54,644 nt of DNA from Pseudomonadota bacterium (GTDB lineage Bacteria; Pseudomonadota; Alphaproteobacteria; Acetobacterales; Acetobacteraceae): NCBI GenBank assembly GCA_021851785.1, contig JAJZBV010000021.1, forward strand, positions 1 to 54,644, written 5' to 3'. Below the pieces are notes generated by a model. It was not told where the DNA came from and did no database searches. It saw nothing but the letters and a program-made list of their open reading frames with translations. Made by a program: the position numbers and the translations under genes. Of the stretch, positions 26,089 to 34,892 are shown piece after piece (positions within the stretch are counted from its first letter, which is position 1; every line of letters starts with the position of its first letter).

Positions 26089-26883
26089 CTAAACGGCGTT
26101 CACCGTATGCCCGCCATCGACGACGATCGTCGCCCCGGTCATGTGCGCGCCGGCCTCGGAGGCGAGGAGAAGCAACGGCCCGGCGAGGTCGCGCGGCGTC
26201 CCGAGCCGGCGCTGCGGGATGCGGCGGATCATCGCCTGGCCCGCTTCGGTCGCGAAAAATCCGGCATTCATCTCGGTCTCAATATAGCCCGGCGCGAGCG
26301 CGTTGACGCGGATGCGGTGGCGCGCGAGTTCGACCGCGAGGCTCTGGGTCAGATGCAGCAGCCCGGCCTTGGTCGCGGTATAGGAGGTGAGATGGGAGCC
26401 GACGCGGATCCCGAGGATCGAGGAAATATTGATGATGCTCCCCGGCCGCCCGGCCGCGATCAGGTGCCGCGCCGCCTCACGCGCGACGAGAAACGCGCCG
26501 CGGAGATTGACCGCGACCACCGCGTCCCAGTCCTCGGCGCTTTGCTCGACGGCGAGCTTGGTGGTCGCGATGCCGGCGTTGTTGACGATGATATCGGCGA
26601 CCACCCCGCGCGAAGCGAGCCCGGCGAGGCAGGCGCCGATCGAGGCGTCATCGGTGACGTCGAGCCGCGCCGCCTCGGCCCGTTCACCGAACGCGGCGGC
26701 GGCGGCGGCAAGGCGCCGCTCGCTGCGGGCGGCGAGAACGACATGGGCGCCGGCGCCGTGGAGCATGCGCGCGAAGGCGAGCCCGAGGCCGCCGGACGCG
26801 CCGGTGATCAGCGCCGTGCGCCCGGCGAGCGAGAACAGGTCGGCCGCACTCGGGAAGGCCGTTTCCGGCGTTTTATCAGGCAT
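26089..26883 (-). CDS. SDR-family oxidoreductase (FabG-like)
   Basis: 264 residues, classical short-chain dehydrogenase. Cofactor motif TGASGGLG, NNAG at the fourth strand, catalytic Ser in INISSILG, and YTATK giving Tyr-x3-Lys. The C-terminus carries PGYIETEMN and TGATIVVDGGHTV. The start ATG 26883 overlaps the polysaccharide deacetylase stop by 8 bp, so the two are coupled. It could serve as ketoreductase for the neighbouring acyl-carrier cluster, but this is inference. Confidence 0.87.
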   Translation of the reverse strand: MPDKTPETAFPSAADLFSLAGRTALITGASGGLGLAFARMLHGAGAHVVLAARSERRLAAAAAAFGERAEAARLDVTDDASIGACLAGLASRGVVADIIVNNAGIATTKLAVEQSAEDWDAVVAVNLRGAFLVAREAARHLIAAGRPGSIINISSILGIRVGSHLTSYTATKAGLLHLTQSLAVELARHRIRVNALAPGYIETEMNAGFFATEAGQAMIRRIPQRRLGTPRDLAGPLLLLASEAGAHMTGATIVVDGGHTVNAV

Positions 26884-27778
26884 GACGTGCTTTTCCTCGG
26901 CTTGAAAACGGCGCCGCGGCGAGGGTTTCGGCGCGAATCCCGAGCGGCGGCGCGGGAAAGGCGGCGAGCAGCCGCCAGCGGCGCAGCGTCGCCCCCCGGT
27001 TGAACCCGAGCACGAGGCTTGCCGCGCGGCCGAGGCCGCGAATCCGCCCCCTCGCCCCGGTTTCGATGTCATAGGGGTGGCAATAGGTCCACAGCGTCTG
27101 TCCGGCGAGGCGCCGCCAGAGGCGGCGGAGATCGCGGAGCGGCAAGGCGCGGAGATACATCCCCCCGAGCACCGGCAGCATCCGCCCGGCCAGCGGCGCG
27201 ACCGGCACCGGCAATTCGAGCAGGCCGCCCGGCCAACGAAACGCCTCGCGCGGCGCCCCCGGCCAGCCGCCGACCCAGGCCGGGCCGGGGATGACGCTGG
27301 AGGAATAGACGAAACCGGCCGCGAGCAACCCCTCCACCGCCCACGCCGTCTCCGGCACGAGGGAAAAAAACGGCGCCCGGAACCCGGATACCGCAACCCC
27401 GCAGATATCCTCGAGCCGCGCCTTCGCCATCGTCATGCCGGCCGTGAAACCGGCCGGATCGAGGCCCTGGAGGCGGACATGGCAATAGCCGTGCGAGGCG
27501 ATCTCATGCCCGCGCGCGGCGATATCGCGCAAAAGCCGCGGCGCGTGCCGGGCGATCTCGTCGGTCACGAAAAAACTGGCGGTGATCCCGGCGGCGGCGA
27601 GAAACTCGAGCAAGGTCAGGGTCAGCGCCTCGACCCGCGCCGGGCCCGCGGCCAAGGGCGCATGATCCTCGAGATCGACGGTGAAGCTGACCGGGCCGAA
27701 AATGGGCGCCTCTCCCCGGCCAGCATCGGCATGGCTGGACAATCGGGCGGCGAGCTTCACATAAGAGGACGAGATCAT
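26876..27778 (-). CDS. Polysaccharide deacetylase-family protein
   Basis: A 300-residue NodB-homology protein. The first motif is FTVDLEDH and the metal-binding His motif is HEIASHGYCH. FRAPFFSL carries the third motif, and the C-terminal part contains WTYCHPYDIETG. The layout resembles PuuE/XrtA-linked deacetylases; there is no signal peptide, so it is probably cytoplasmic. Its ATG and that of the divergent acyl-carrier gene share one CATG. The role beside a lipid or polyene-like cluster is unknown. Confidence 0.85.
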   Translation of the reverse strand: MISSSYVKLAARLSSHADAGRGEAPIFGPVSFTVDLEDHAPLAAGPARVEALTLTLLEFLAAAGITASFFVTDEIARHAPRLLRDIAARGHEIASHGYCHVRLQGLDPAGFTAGMTMAKARLEDICGVAVSGFRAPFFSLVPETAWAVEGLLAAGFVYSSSVIPGPAWVGGWPGAPREAFRWPGGLLELPVPVAPLAGRMLPVLGGMYLRALPLRDLRRLWRRLAGQTLWTYCHPYDIETGARGRIRGLGRAASLVLGFNRGATLRRWRLLAAFPAPPLGIRAETLAAAPFSSRGKARHA

Positions 27779-28115
27779 GCCGAAACGCTATGAACCTTAT
27801 CGCTCCAGACCGTGGGAACCCATGAGCCAGCCTGACACCATCCCGTTCGCTGCCCCGCCGTTCGCGCTCGAGGCGGAGGTCGCGCGGCTCATCGTGACGG
27901 TTCTCCACCTCGAGAACAAGCCCGAAGAGATCGATCCCGCAGCGCCCCTGTTCGGCGAGGGCCTCGGCCTCGATTCGATCGACGCCCTCGAACTCGCGCT
28001 GGCGATCTCGCGCGAATACGGCATCGAGCTGAAATCCGACGACGAGCGCAACCGCCGGATCTTCGCCAGCTTGCGTGCCCTCGCCGCCCATATCGGCGCC
28101 GCGCGCGCCAGGTAA
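27777..28115 (+). CDS. Acyl carrier protein
   Basis: Small phosphopantetheine carrier that holds the growing acyl chain. The attachment motif is GLGLDSIDALEL with the modifiable Ser67, preceded by the acidic helix. It starts at ATG 27777 behind AGAGGA, giving 112 residues; ATG 27822 would give 97, closer to the usual ACP length. It is the first gene of a rightward run (AMP-ligase, dehydratase, acyltransferase, LolA-like, MMPL) and is most like the dedicated carriers of aryl-polyene-type clusters rather than housekeeping AcpP. Confidence 0.87.
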   Translation: MPKRYEPYRSRPWEPMSQPDTIPFAAPPFALEAEVARLIVTVLHLENKPEEIDPAAPLFGEGLGLDSIDALELALAISREYGIELKSDDERNRRIFASLRALAAHIGAARAR

Positions 28116-28133
28116 AGGGCGGAACGCGCCGCG

Positions 28134-29528
28134 ATGCCGCCCATCCCCGCGCGTTTCCCGCTTTTGCAACGCGCAGAGACCGCGGCGCTGTTTCAGGCCC
28201 CGCGCGGCGTGATCCGCGCGGGCAGCTTCCTCGCAGCCTCCGCGCGGCTCGCGGCGGCGCTGCCGAACGGGGCGGTGGTGCTCAATCTCTGCGAGGATCG
28301 GCTTTCCTTCGCGCTCGGCTTCGCCGCCGCGATGATCGCCGGCTGCCGGAGCGCCTTGTCGAGCGACCGTTCGCCGGCCCGTGTGCGCGACCTTGCCACC
28401 CGCCTCGGCGCCGCCGCGATCCTGAGTGAGACCCCCCTGGGCGAAATCCCTCTGGGCGAAACCCCGACCGCGATCGCCCCCTGCCGGACGGTCATGGTCG
28501 ATCCCGCGGCGCTGCTCGCCGGCGCGACGGCGGCGGGGGGGCAGGAAAGGGCGGCAAACCCGGAGATCGCCGGGGAGACGCCGGCGGCGGAGGTGTTCAC
28601 CTCGGGCAGCACCGGCGAGCCGGTCGCCCACGGCAAGACCTGGGGGGCGCTGTTTGCCCGGAGCCTCGCCGCCGCTTCGCGCTTCGGGCTCGGGGCGGAC
28701 GGCCCGGTTTCGGTGGTCGGGACGGTGCCGCCGCAACACATGTACGGCTTCGAGACCACCATCCTGCTCGCCTTTCATGGCCCGGTGACGAGCTGGTGCG
28801 GGCCGGCCTTCTTTCCCCACGACATCGCCGCCGCGCTCGCCGCGATGCCGGCGCCGCGCCTCCTCGTCACCACCCCCTTGCAGCTCCGCGCCCTGCTCGA
28901 TGCCGCGCTCTCCCTGCCGCCGCTCGCTTTGGTGATCTCGGCGACCGCGCCGCTGGCGCCCGACCTCGCCGCCCGCGCCGAGGCGCGCTGGCGGACCCGG
29001 GTCGCGGAGATCTTCGGCGCGACCGAGGCCGGCTCGATCGCCAGCCGGATGACGGCGGCGAGCGAGATCTGGGAGGCCTATCCCGGCTTGCGCCTCGCCG
29101 CCGCTGCCGACGGGGTGGTTTCAGTCGCGGCGCCGTTCGCCGAGACGGTGGCGCTGGCGGACGCGCTGGAACTCGTCGCGCCGGCGCGTTTTCGCCTCCT
29201 CGGCCGGCGCAGCGACGTCGTCAAGCTCGGCGGCAAACGCGCCTCGCTCGCCGCCCTCACCCGCATCCTGACCGCGATCGAGGGGGTGGAGGACGGGGTT
29301 TTCATCGCCCCCGGCGATCTCGACGCCGAGCCGACCGCGCGGCTGCTCGCGTTCGTCGTCGCGCCGGGGCGCGAGCCGGGGGAGATCCTGGCGGCATTAC
29401 GGCGCGAAATCGACCCGATTTTCCTGCCCCGCCGGGTGATCCCCCTGCCCCGCCTCCCGCGCAACGAGTTCGGCAAGCTGAGCGCCGCCCATCTCGCCGC
29501 CCTCGCCGGGCCGCCGGCCAGCGGCTAG
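28134..29528 (+). CDS. AMP-dependent acyl/aryl ligase
   Basis: 464 residues of the ANL superfamily; activates a carboxylic acid with ATP and probably loads it on the neighbouring carrier. Motifs: P-loop FTSGSTGEPVAHGKTW near residue 157, then EIFGATEAGS, LLGRRSDVVKLGGKR and the C-terminal NEFGK with the catalytic Lys. It is shorter than acyl-CoA synthetases, like the AMP-ligases of aryl-polyene clusters. Residues around 99-111 (PLGEIPLGETP) come from a 15-bp tandem duplication (28428-28466). Confidence 0.87.
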   Translation: MPPIPARFPLLQRAETAALFQAPRGVIRAGSFLAASARLAAALPNGAVVLNLCEDRLSFALGFAAAMIAGCRSALSSDRSPARVRDLATRLGAAAILSETPLGEIPLGETPTAIAPCRTVMVDPAALLAGATAAGGQERAANPEIAGETPAAEVFTSGSTGEPVAHGKTWGALFARSLAAASRFGLGADGPVSVVGTVPPQHMYGFETTILLAFHGPVTSWCGPAFFPHDIAAALAAMPAPRLLVTTPLQLRALLDAALSLPPLALVISATAPLAPDLAARAEARWRTRVAEIFGATEAGSIASRMTAASEIWEAYPGLRLAAAADGVVSVAAPFAETVALADALELVAPARFRLLGRRSDVVKLGGKRASLAALTRILTAIEGVEDGVFIAPGDLDAEPTARLLAFVVAPGREPGEILAALRREIDPIFLPRRVIPLPRLPRNEFGKLSAAHLAALAGPPASG

Positions 29529-29535
29529 AGGGCCG

Positions 29536-29844
29536 ATGCCGCCCGCCGCCCCGGTTTCGGGAACCCTGACCATCGCCGCCGATCATCCCGCCTTCGCCGG
29601 ACATTTCCCCGGCAACCCCGTGCTTCCGGGCGTCGTGCTGCTCGATCTCATCCTCGCCGCCGCCGGGATTGCGGCGATCGCCGGAATCACCCGGCTCAAA
29701 TTCCTCCGCCCGGTGCGCCCGGGGGAGACCATCACCTACCGGCTGGAGCGGCCGGCGCCGGAAAAAGCCGCGATCACCGCCCGCGGCAGGGAGGGGCTGG
29801 CGCTGCGCGGCACCCTCCGCCTGGGAAGTCCCGAAGAGGCATGA
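29536..29844 (+). CDS. Hotdog-fold 3-hydroxyacyl-ACP dehydratase-like protein
   Basis: 102 residues of FabZ/ApeI-like hotdog fold. ADHPAFAGHFPGNPVLPGVVLLD (first His at 17, catalytic-region His at 23) is the family signature, followed by ITRLKFLRPVRPGE. It should dehydrate a carrier-bound 3-hydroxyacyl chain. It starts seven bases after the ligase stop, and its stop overlaps the acyltransferase start by 4 bp. Confidence 0.85.
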   Translation: MPPAAPVSGTLTIAADHPAFAGHFPGNPVLPGVVLLDLILAAAGIAAIAGITRLKFLRPVRPGETITYRLERPAPEKAAITARGREGLALRGTLRLGSPEEA

Positions 29845-30896
29845 GCCGGGAAACTTCCTCCCTCCCCGCCTGGCAGGCGCGGCGGCCTGCCGGGCAGGCG
29901 GGGATAAGGCTCATGGCCTGGCTCTGCCGGTGCTTCGGCTGGCGCTTCGGCGCGGCGTTGCTATGGCCGATCACGCTGGCCTTCGTCCTCAGGGACGGGG
30001 CGGGGCGGCGCGCCTCGCAACGCTATCTTTCCCGCGCGCTCGGCAGGCCGCCGGGATTCGGCGAGATTTTCCGTCATTTCCATACCTTCGCGCATACCCT
30101 CCTCGACCGGTTTTTCCTGCACGCTTCGCGCGCTGCGGCGCCGTTCGACATTCGTGTGGAAGGTCTGGAGCATCTCGCCGAAGCGGTGGCGGCGGGTAAG
30201 GGCGTCATTCTGCTCGGCGCCCATCTCGGCAGCTTCGAGGCGCTCCGTTTCGCCACCGGCGCGGGGGCGCCGGTGGCGATCCGCATGGTGATGCATCGCG
30301 GCGGACGCGGCGCGCTGACGGCGCTGTTCGAGGAGAACGACCCGAGCTTCGCCGCCAGCGTGATCGCCCTCCCGGCGTCGGGCGGCGACGGCATCGCGCT
30401 GGCCCTGGCGCTCCGCGAAACCCTCGCCGGCGGCGGCGTCGTCGGCCTGCTCGCCGATCGCGTGGCGGCGGGGCAGGCGGTGATGACGGCGGATTTCCTC
30501 GGCGCGCCGGCGCCCTTTCCGCTCGGCCCGTTCCGCCTCGCCGCCGCCACCGGCGCGCCGGTGCTGCTCGGCTTTGGCCTTCGCCTCGCGCAGCGGCGCT
30601 ATCTCGTGCATATCGAGCCGTTCGTCGACGCGATCCCCCCGTGCCGCGCCGGTGACGCGGCGGGCGAGCGCCCGGCGGAACCCTGGGCGGCGCTTCGCCC
30701 CCATGTTACCCGCTATGCCGAACGCCTCTCTCATTTTTGTCGGGAACACCCCTATAACTGGTTCAATTTTCATGATGTTTGGGAAAACGACGACGAGTCC
30801 GGGCGGTCTCGCCGCCCTCCTCGTCCTGCTGCTCGCGCTTCCCTTGCCGGCGCCGGCGGAGACGCCGCCGCTGACCATCGCGGCGCTGATGGCTGA
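29841..30896 (+). CDS. LpxL/LPLAT-family acyltransferase
   Basis: 351 residues by the first ATG. A hydrophobic N-terminal helix region (MAWLCRCFGWRFGAALLWPITLAF) precedes the catalytic H-x4-E motif in GAHLGSFEAL. The C-terminus has YNWFNFHDVW, as in lauroyl/myristoyl acyltransferases. It would move an acyl chain to a membrane acceptor. A strong imperfect inverted repeat (29864-29903) sits in the first 24 codons, so ATG 29913 may be the true start. The last 122 bp overlap the next gene in another frame. Confidence 0.82.
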   Translation: MSRETSSLPAWQARRPAGQAGIRLMAWLCRCFGWRFGAALLWPITLAFVLRDGAGRRASQRYLSRALGRPPGFGEIFRHFHTFAHTLLDRFFLHASRAAAPFDIRVEGLEHLAEAVAAGKGVILLGAHLGSFEALRFATGAGAPVAIRMVMHRGGRGALTALFEENDPSFAASVIALPASGGDGIALALALRETLAGGGVVGLLADRVAAGQAVMTADFLGAPAPFPLGPFRLAAATGAPVLLGFGLRLAQRRYLVHIEPFVDAIPPCRAGDAAGERPAEPWAALRPHVTRYAERLSHFCREHPYNWFNFHDVWENDDESGRSRRPPRPAARASLAGAGGDAAADHRGADG

Positions 30897-31374
30897 ACTC
30901 GCCGCGGTTCCCGAGCGGCATGCGGCGTTCGTCGAAATCAAGACCCTGCACGCGCTCGCGGCGCCGATCGAGACCCATGGCACGCTCGCCTGGCGGCGGC
31001 CGGACCATCTCGAAAAAATCACTTCCCCGCCGCATCCCGAGCGCCTGGTGCTCGATGGCCAGACGCTCAGCCTCACCCTCGGCGAGCAGCCGGCGCGGGA
31101 GATCGCGCTGGCCAGCGCCCCCCCCATCGCCGGCCTGGTGGACGCGATCCGGGCGACGCTGGCCGGCGATCTCGCCGCCCTCCAGCGCTATTACAGCGTC
31201 GGGCTGGAGGGCGATCGCGCGAACTGGCGCCTGACATTGGTGCCGAGCGATCCGGCGATCGCGCGCTTTCTGCGTGTCGCCCGCATCGAGGGCGGCGGGC
31301 CGACGCCAAGCCTCGTCACGTTCGACCAAAGCAATGGTGACGCCAGCGTGATGCGCATCACCCCCTCCCCATGA
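30775..31374 (+). CDS. LolA-like outer-membrane lipoprotein carrier-related protein
   Basis: About 199 residues. A Sec signal peptide (LAALLVLLLALPLPAPAETP) is followed by a LolA/LolB-like half-barrel: MAELAAVPERHAAFVEIKTL, GTLAWRRPDHLEKITSPPHPE, LDGQTLSLTL. Dedicated LolA homologues of this kind accompany MMPL exporters in aryl-polyene clusters, where they are thought to ferry the lipid-like product across the periplasm. ATGs at 30772 and 30775 are both usable. Its stop overlaps the exporter start by 4 bp. Confidence 0.8.
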   Translation: MFGKTTTSPGGLAALLVLLLALPLPAPAETPPLTIAALMAELAAVPERHAAFVEIKTLHALAAPIETHGTLAWRRPDHLEKITSPPHPERLVLDGQTLSLTLGEQPAREIALASAPPIAGLVDAIRATLAGDLAALQRYYSVGLEGDRANWRLTLVPSDPAIARFLRVARIEGGGPTPSLVTFDQSNGDASVMRITPSP

Positions 31375-33731
31375 ACGGGGCTCCCATGAACGGCGCAAGC
31401 GCCCGGCTTCTCGCCACCCTCGCACTCGCGCTCGGCCTCGTCCTGCTCACCCTCGGGCGCGCCCATCTCAGCGCCGACATCGCCGATTTCCTGCCCCAGG
31501 GCGAGAGCGAGGGAGCGCGCTTCATGCTCGACCAGGTGCGGCGGGGGCCGGCGGCGAGCCTGCTCCTGTTCGGGATCGAGGGAGCGCCGGCGGCCGATCT
31601 CGCCGCCATCAGCCGCGATTTCGCCGCCCGCCTCCGCGCCTCCGGGCAATTCCGCCTGGTCCAGAATGGCGCTGGTCTCGCCGGCGGCGAGGAACAGGAT
31701 TTTTTGTTTCGCCATCGCTATCCGCTGTCGCCGGCGACAAGCGCGGACGCCTTCACGGAGGCGGCACTCCACGCCGATTTCAGCGCGCTGCTGACCGCCC
31801 TCGCCTCCTCCGCCGCCCCGCTCGCGACGGAATTCGGCCTCGCCGACCCGACCGGGGCATTTCCCGCCCTGCTCGCGTTATGGGCCGGGCCGAGCCAGGT
31901 GCGCGAGATCGGCGGCGTCTGGTTCGCGCCCGAGCGTGACCGCGCCCTCCTCATCGCCCGCACCCGGGCGAGCGGCGTCGATCTCGCCGGCCAGCACGCG
32001 GCGGCGCGGGCGGTCGCGGCGGCGTTTCAGGCCAGCGCCCGCGGCCACGCGCGGCTGCTGGAGGGGGGGCCTGCGGTCTTCGCGCTCGCCGCCGAACACG
32101 CCATCCGCGGCGATGCCGAGACCATCTCGGTGCTGTCCGGCCTGTTGGTGCTCGCGATCCTCGCGGCATGGCTGAAAAACCCGCTGGCGCTCGCCGCCGT
32201 CCTGATCCCGGTGCTGTTCGCAACGGCGGCGGCCCTGGCGCTGACCACGCTGGTCTTCGGGCGGGTGCATGCGCTGACCTTCGGCTTCGGCATGACGATG
32301 CTCGGCGTCAGCCTCGATTATCCGGTGCTCTGGATCGGCCATCGCCGTCCCGGCGAGCCCGTGGCGGCGACCAGCGCGCGCATCGGACGCACGCTTGCCG
32401 TGACCGTCGCCGGCGCCGCCGCGGGTCTCGCCGGGATGGCGGCCTCGGCGTTTCCCGGCCTCGCCGAACTCGGCCTGTTCGCGGCGAGCGGGATCGTCGC
32501 GGCGGCGCTGGCGACGCGGCTGATCCTCGCCCCGCTCCTGGTCGCGGCCGCGATCGCGCCCGCCGAACGCGCCGCACCCTGGCTCGACCGGCTCGAAGGG
32601 CTCCGGCGCTATCGCGCCTGGACGATCGTCCCGATCGCCCTCGCCGGCGTCTCCCTGCTCGCGGCACCGCCGCCGCTCACGCGCGATCTCCGCGAGCTGA
32701 GCCCGGTTCCGCAAGCCGCCGGCGATCTCGACGGGGCCTTGCGCGCCGAGCTGGGGGCGCCCGAGGTCGCCCTCCTCGCCTGGCTGCAAGGCCCGGACGC
32801 GGAGGCGGTGCTGGCGCGCGAGGAGGCGCTGCTTTCGCGCCTCGATGCCCTGGTCGCCCAAGGCGCGCTATCCGGCGCGAGCCTCGCCGCCCGCCTCCTG
32901 CCGAGTGCCGCGACCCAGCGCACCCGGCAACAGGCCATCCCGCCCCCGCCCCTGCTCGCCGAACGGGTGGCGCGGGCAAGCGCCGGGCTCGGCTTTCGCC
33001 CCGATGCCTTCAAACCCTTCCTCGACGATGCCGCCGCCGCCCGGCAAGACCCGCCGCTGACCCTCGCCGCGATCACCCCGCCGCTTTTGGCCGCGCGGCT
33101 CGCGCCGCTGCTCTTCGTCCATGATGGGCGCTGGTTCGGCGTCATCGCGCCGAGCGGGCTCGCCGATGCGGCGGCGTTTCGTGCTGCTTTCGCCGATGCG
33201 CCGGACGTGCATGTCCTCGACATTCCCGCCGAGATGACGGCGCTGGTCGCAACCTACACCGGAGCGGCCTGGCGCTGGCTCGGCCTCGGCGCCGGCTGCG
33301 CGTTGGTTGCGCTGATCGTCGGGCTCGGGGGCGTGCGTTCGCTTCCCCGCGTGCTCGCCCCGCTCGCCGGCGCGGTCGTCGTGACCTTGGCGCTGCTCGG
33401 CCGGCTAGGCGTACATCTGTCGCTGTTTCACATCGTCGCTTTGCCGCTGATGGTCGGGATCGGGCTCGACTACGCCCTGTTTTTCGCCCGCCGCCAGCGC
33501 GATGGCGACGAGCGCGCGCGCACCTTCCGCACCCTCGTCCTCTGCCATGTCATGACGCTCGCGACCTTCGGCCTGCTGGTCTTCTGCCGCACGCCGCTTC
33601 TGCGCGGCATCGGCCTCACGGTCGCGATCGGCGTTGCCGCCGCGATGGTTTTCTCGTTTTTCCTCGCCGGGCGCCCGCCGCTCAGATCAGCACCTGCATG
33701 TCACCATCGATCGCCAGCGCCTGACCGCTGA
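31371..33731 (+). CDS. MMPL/RND-type lipid exporter
   Basis: 786 residues. The architecture is one helix, a periplasmic domain, a six-helix block, a second periplasmic domain and a second helix block. The conserved helix region reads FGFGMTMLGVSLDYPVLWIGH in the first half and LPLMVGIGLDYALFFARR in the second. Members next to LolA-like genes export aryl polyenes or related lipids to the outer membrane. The N-terminal MNGAPMNGAS comes from a 15-bp duplication giving two ATGs (31371, 31386). The end overlaps the convergent SDR gene by 50 bp. Confidence 0.88.
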   Translation: MNGAPMNGASARLLATLALALGLVLLTLGRAHLSADIADFLPQGESEGARFMLDQVRRGPAASLLLFGIEGAPAADLAAISRDFAARLRASGQFRLVQNGAGLAGGEEQDFLFRHRYPLSPATSADAFTEAALHADFSALLTALASSAAPLATEFGLADPTGAFPALLALWAGPSQVREIGGVWFAPERDRALLIARTRASGVDLAGQHAAARAVAAAFQASARGHARLLEGGPAVFALAAEHAIRGDAETISVLSGLLVLAILAAWLKNPLALAAVLIPVLFATAAALALTTLVFGRVHALTFGFGMTMLGVSLDYPVLWIGHRRPGEPVAATSARIGRTLAVTVAGAAAGLAGMAASAFPGLAELGLFAASGIVAAALATRLILAPLLVAAAIAPAERAAPWLDRLEGLRRYRAWTIVPIALAGVSLLAAPPPLTRDLRELSPVPQAAGDLDGALRAELGAPEVALLAWLQGPDAEAVLAREEALLSRLDALVAQGALSGASLAARLLPSAATQRTRQQAIPPPPLLAERVARASAGLGFRPDAFKPFLDDAAAARQDPPLTLAAITPPLLAARLAPLLFVHDGRWFGVIAPSGLADAAAFRAAFADAPDVHVLDIPAEMTALVATYTGAAWRWLGLGAGCALVALIVGLGGVRSLPRVLAPLAGAVVVTLALLGRLGVHLSLFHIVALPLMVGIGLDYALFFARRQRDGDERARTFRTLVLCHVMTLATFGLLVFCRTPLLRGIGLTVAIGVAAAMVFSFFLAGRPPLRSAPACHHRSPAPDR

Positions 33732-34467
33732 TCGTCGCCCCAAAGGGGCTCGCGAGATAGAGCGCCATGTTCGCGATGTCCTGTTGCGTGACAAAGCAGC
33801 GGAGGCTGGTCGTGGAGACGGCGCGGTCGGTCTGCTCGTTCTCGGACATGCCGGCCGCCACCGCCTTCGCCTTGATCACGGCGCGGATGCGCGGCCCATC
33901 GACGAGGCCGGGGAGAATGGCGTTGGCGCGAATCCCGTCCGGACCAAGCTCGATCGCCAGCGTCTTGGTGAAGCCGATCACCCCCCATTTCGCCGCCGCG
34001 TAAGGGGCGCGGAGGGGAAAGCCGAAGCGCCCGGCGGCGGAACTCAGATTGATGATCGCCCCGCCACCGGCCGCGCGCAGCGCCGGGATGGCCAGGCGCG
34101 CGCAGTGGAAAAAGCTTTCGAGATCGACCCGCAGCGTCTCCGCGAGTTCCTCCGGCGCGATCTCCTCGACCCGCTTGGTCGGCCCGGCGATGCCGGCATT
34201 GTTGACCAGAACATCGAGCCCGCCGAGATGATCGATCGCCGCCGCCATGAACGCCTCGACCTCTTCGCGCCTGCCGGCATCGGCGCGGATGCCGGGATGG
34301 GGGGAGGCCGCCACCGCCGCCGCGTCGATATCGGAGATGAAGACGCGCGCCCCCGAGGCGGCGAACCCATCCGCCATCACCCGCCCGATCCCGCCCGCCG
34401 CCGCCGAGATCGCAACCCGCATCCCCGCAAGATCGACCGGCAAAGCCTGCCGCGCGCCTGTCACCAT
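33682..34467 (-). CDS. SDR-family oxidoreductase
   Basis: 261 residues, classical SDR: AAAGGIG cofactor loop, SDID after strand 2 (an acidic residue favouring NAD), NNAGIAGP, catalytic Ser in INLSSAAGRFG and YAAAK. The C-terminal ISGQALAIDGDMQVLI is typical. The loop between TK and NAILPG and the AVSTTSLRCFVTQQDIANM segment resemble broad-specificity dehydrogenases of carbohydrate or aldehyde metabolism more than FabG. It converges on the exporter gene; participation in the cluster is unproven. Confidence 0.85.
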   Translation of the reverse strand: MVTGARQALPVDLAGMRVAISAAAGGIGRVMADGFAASGARVFISDIDAAAVAASPHPGIRADAGRREEVEAFMAAAIDHLGGLDVLVNNAGIAGPTKRVEEIAPEELAETLRVDLESFFHCARLAIPALRAAGGGAIINLSSAAGRFGFPLRAPYAAAKWGVIGFTKTLAIELGPDGIRANAILPGLVDGPRIRAVIKAKAVAAGMSENEQTDRAVSTTSLRCFVTQQDIANMALYLASPFGATISGQALAIDGDMQVLI

Positions 34468-34583
34468 GGCCTCATCCCTCCGCTGATTTGCCGGGAACCT
34501 GCCACGGCGGCGGCGGGAGGGAAAGTGGCGCGGGCAGAGCCGGGCTTGACGCCGGCCCCTGGGCCGACCACGTGTTTCCCGCC

Positions 34584-34868
34584 ATGAAACCGCGCCGCAC
34601 CGTGATCATCGACATGACGCCGGAGGGCGAATTCACCCGCCCGCCAGGCTCCCCCGGCCGCCTGCCCTGGCCCACGCCCCTACCCTGGCTCTTGCGTCTG
34701 GCTGTGGCCGGGGCGCTGGTGGCGCTGATCCTCGGCGCCGTCGCGCTCGCCGCCTTCGCCTTCTGGCTTGCCGCGACCCTGCTGCCGGTGGTGATCATCG
34801 CCGCCGTGGTCGCCTACGCCGCGTTCCGCATCCAGCTCTGGCGGGCCGGACGCGGCTTCCGGGGGTAG
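34584..34868 (+). CDS. Small membrane protein, unknown
   Basis: 94 residues starting MKPRRTVIIDMTPEGEF, then a Pro-rich linker and two close hydrophobic helices (LAVAGALVALILGAVALAAFAFW and LLPVVIIAAVVAYAAF). I do not recognise the family. Codon pattern is typical of the genome, and no other frame explains this stretch. Confidence 0.55.
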   Translation: MKPRRTVIIDMTPEGEFTRPPGSPGRLPWPTPLPWLLRLAVAGALVALILGAVALAAFAFWLAATLLPVVIIAAVVAYAAFRIQLWRAGRGFRG

Positions 34869-34892
34869 CGCCGCGCGCCCGCTGATCAGGCG

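Noticed and set aside
26876-34467. Complete aryl-polyene cluster
   Set aside because: No ketosynthase, chain-length factor, thioesterase or glycosyltransferase is present, so I describe it only as aryl-polyene-like.
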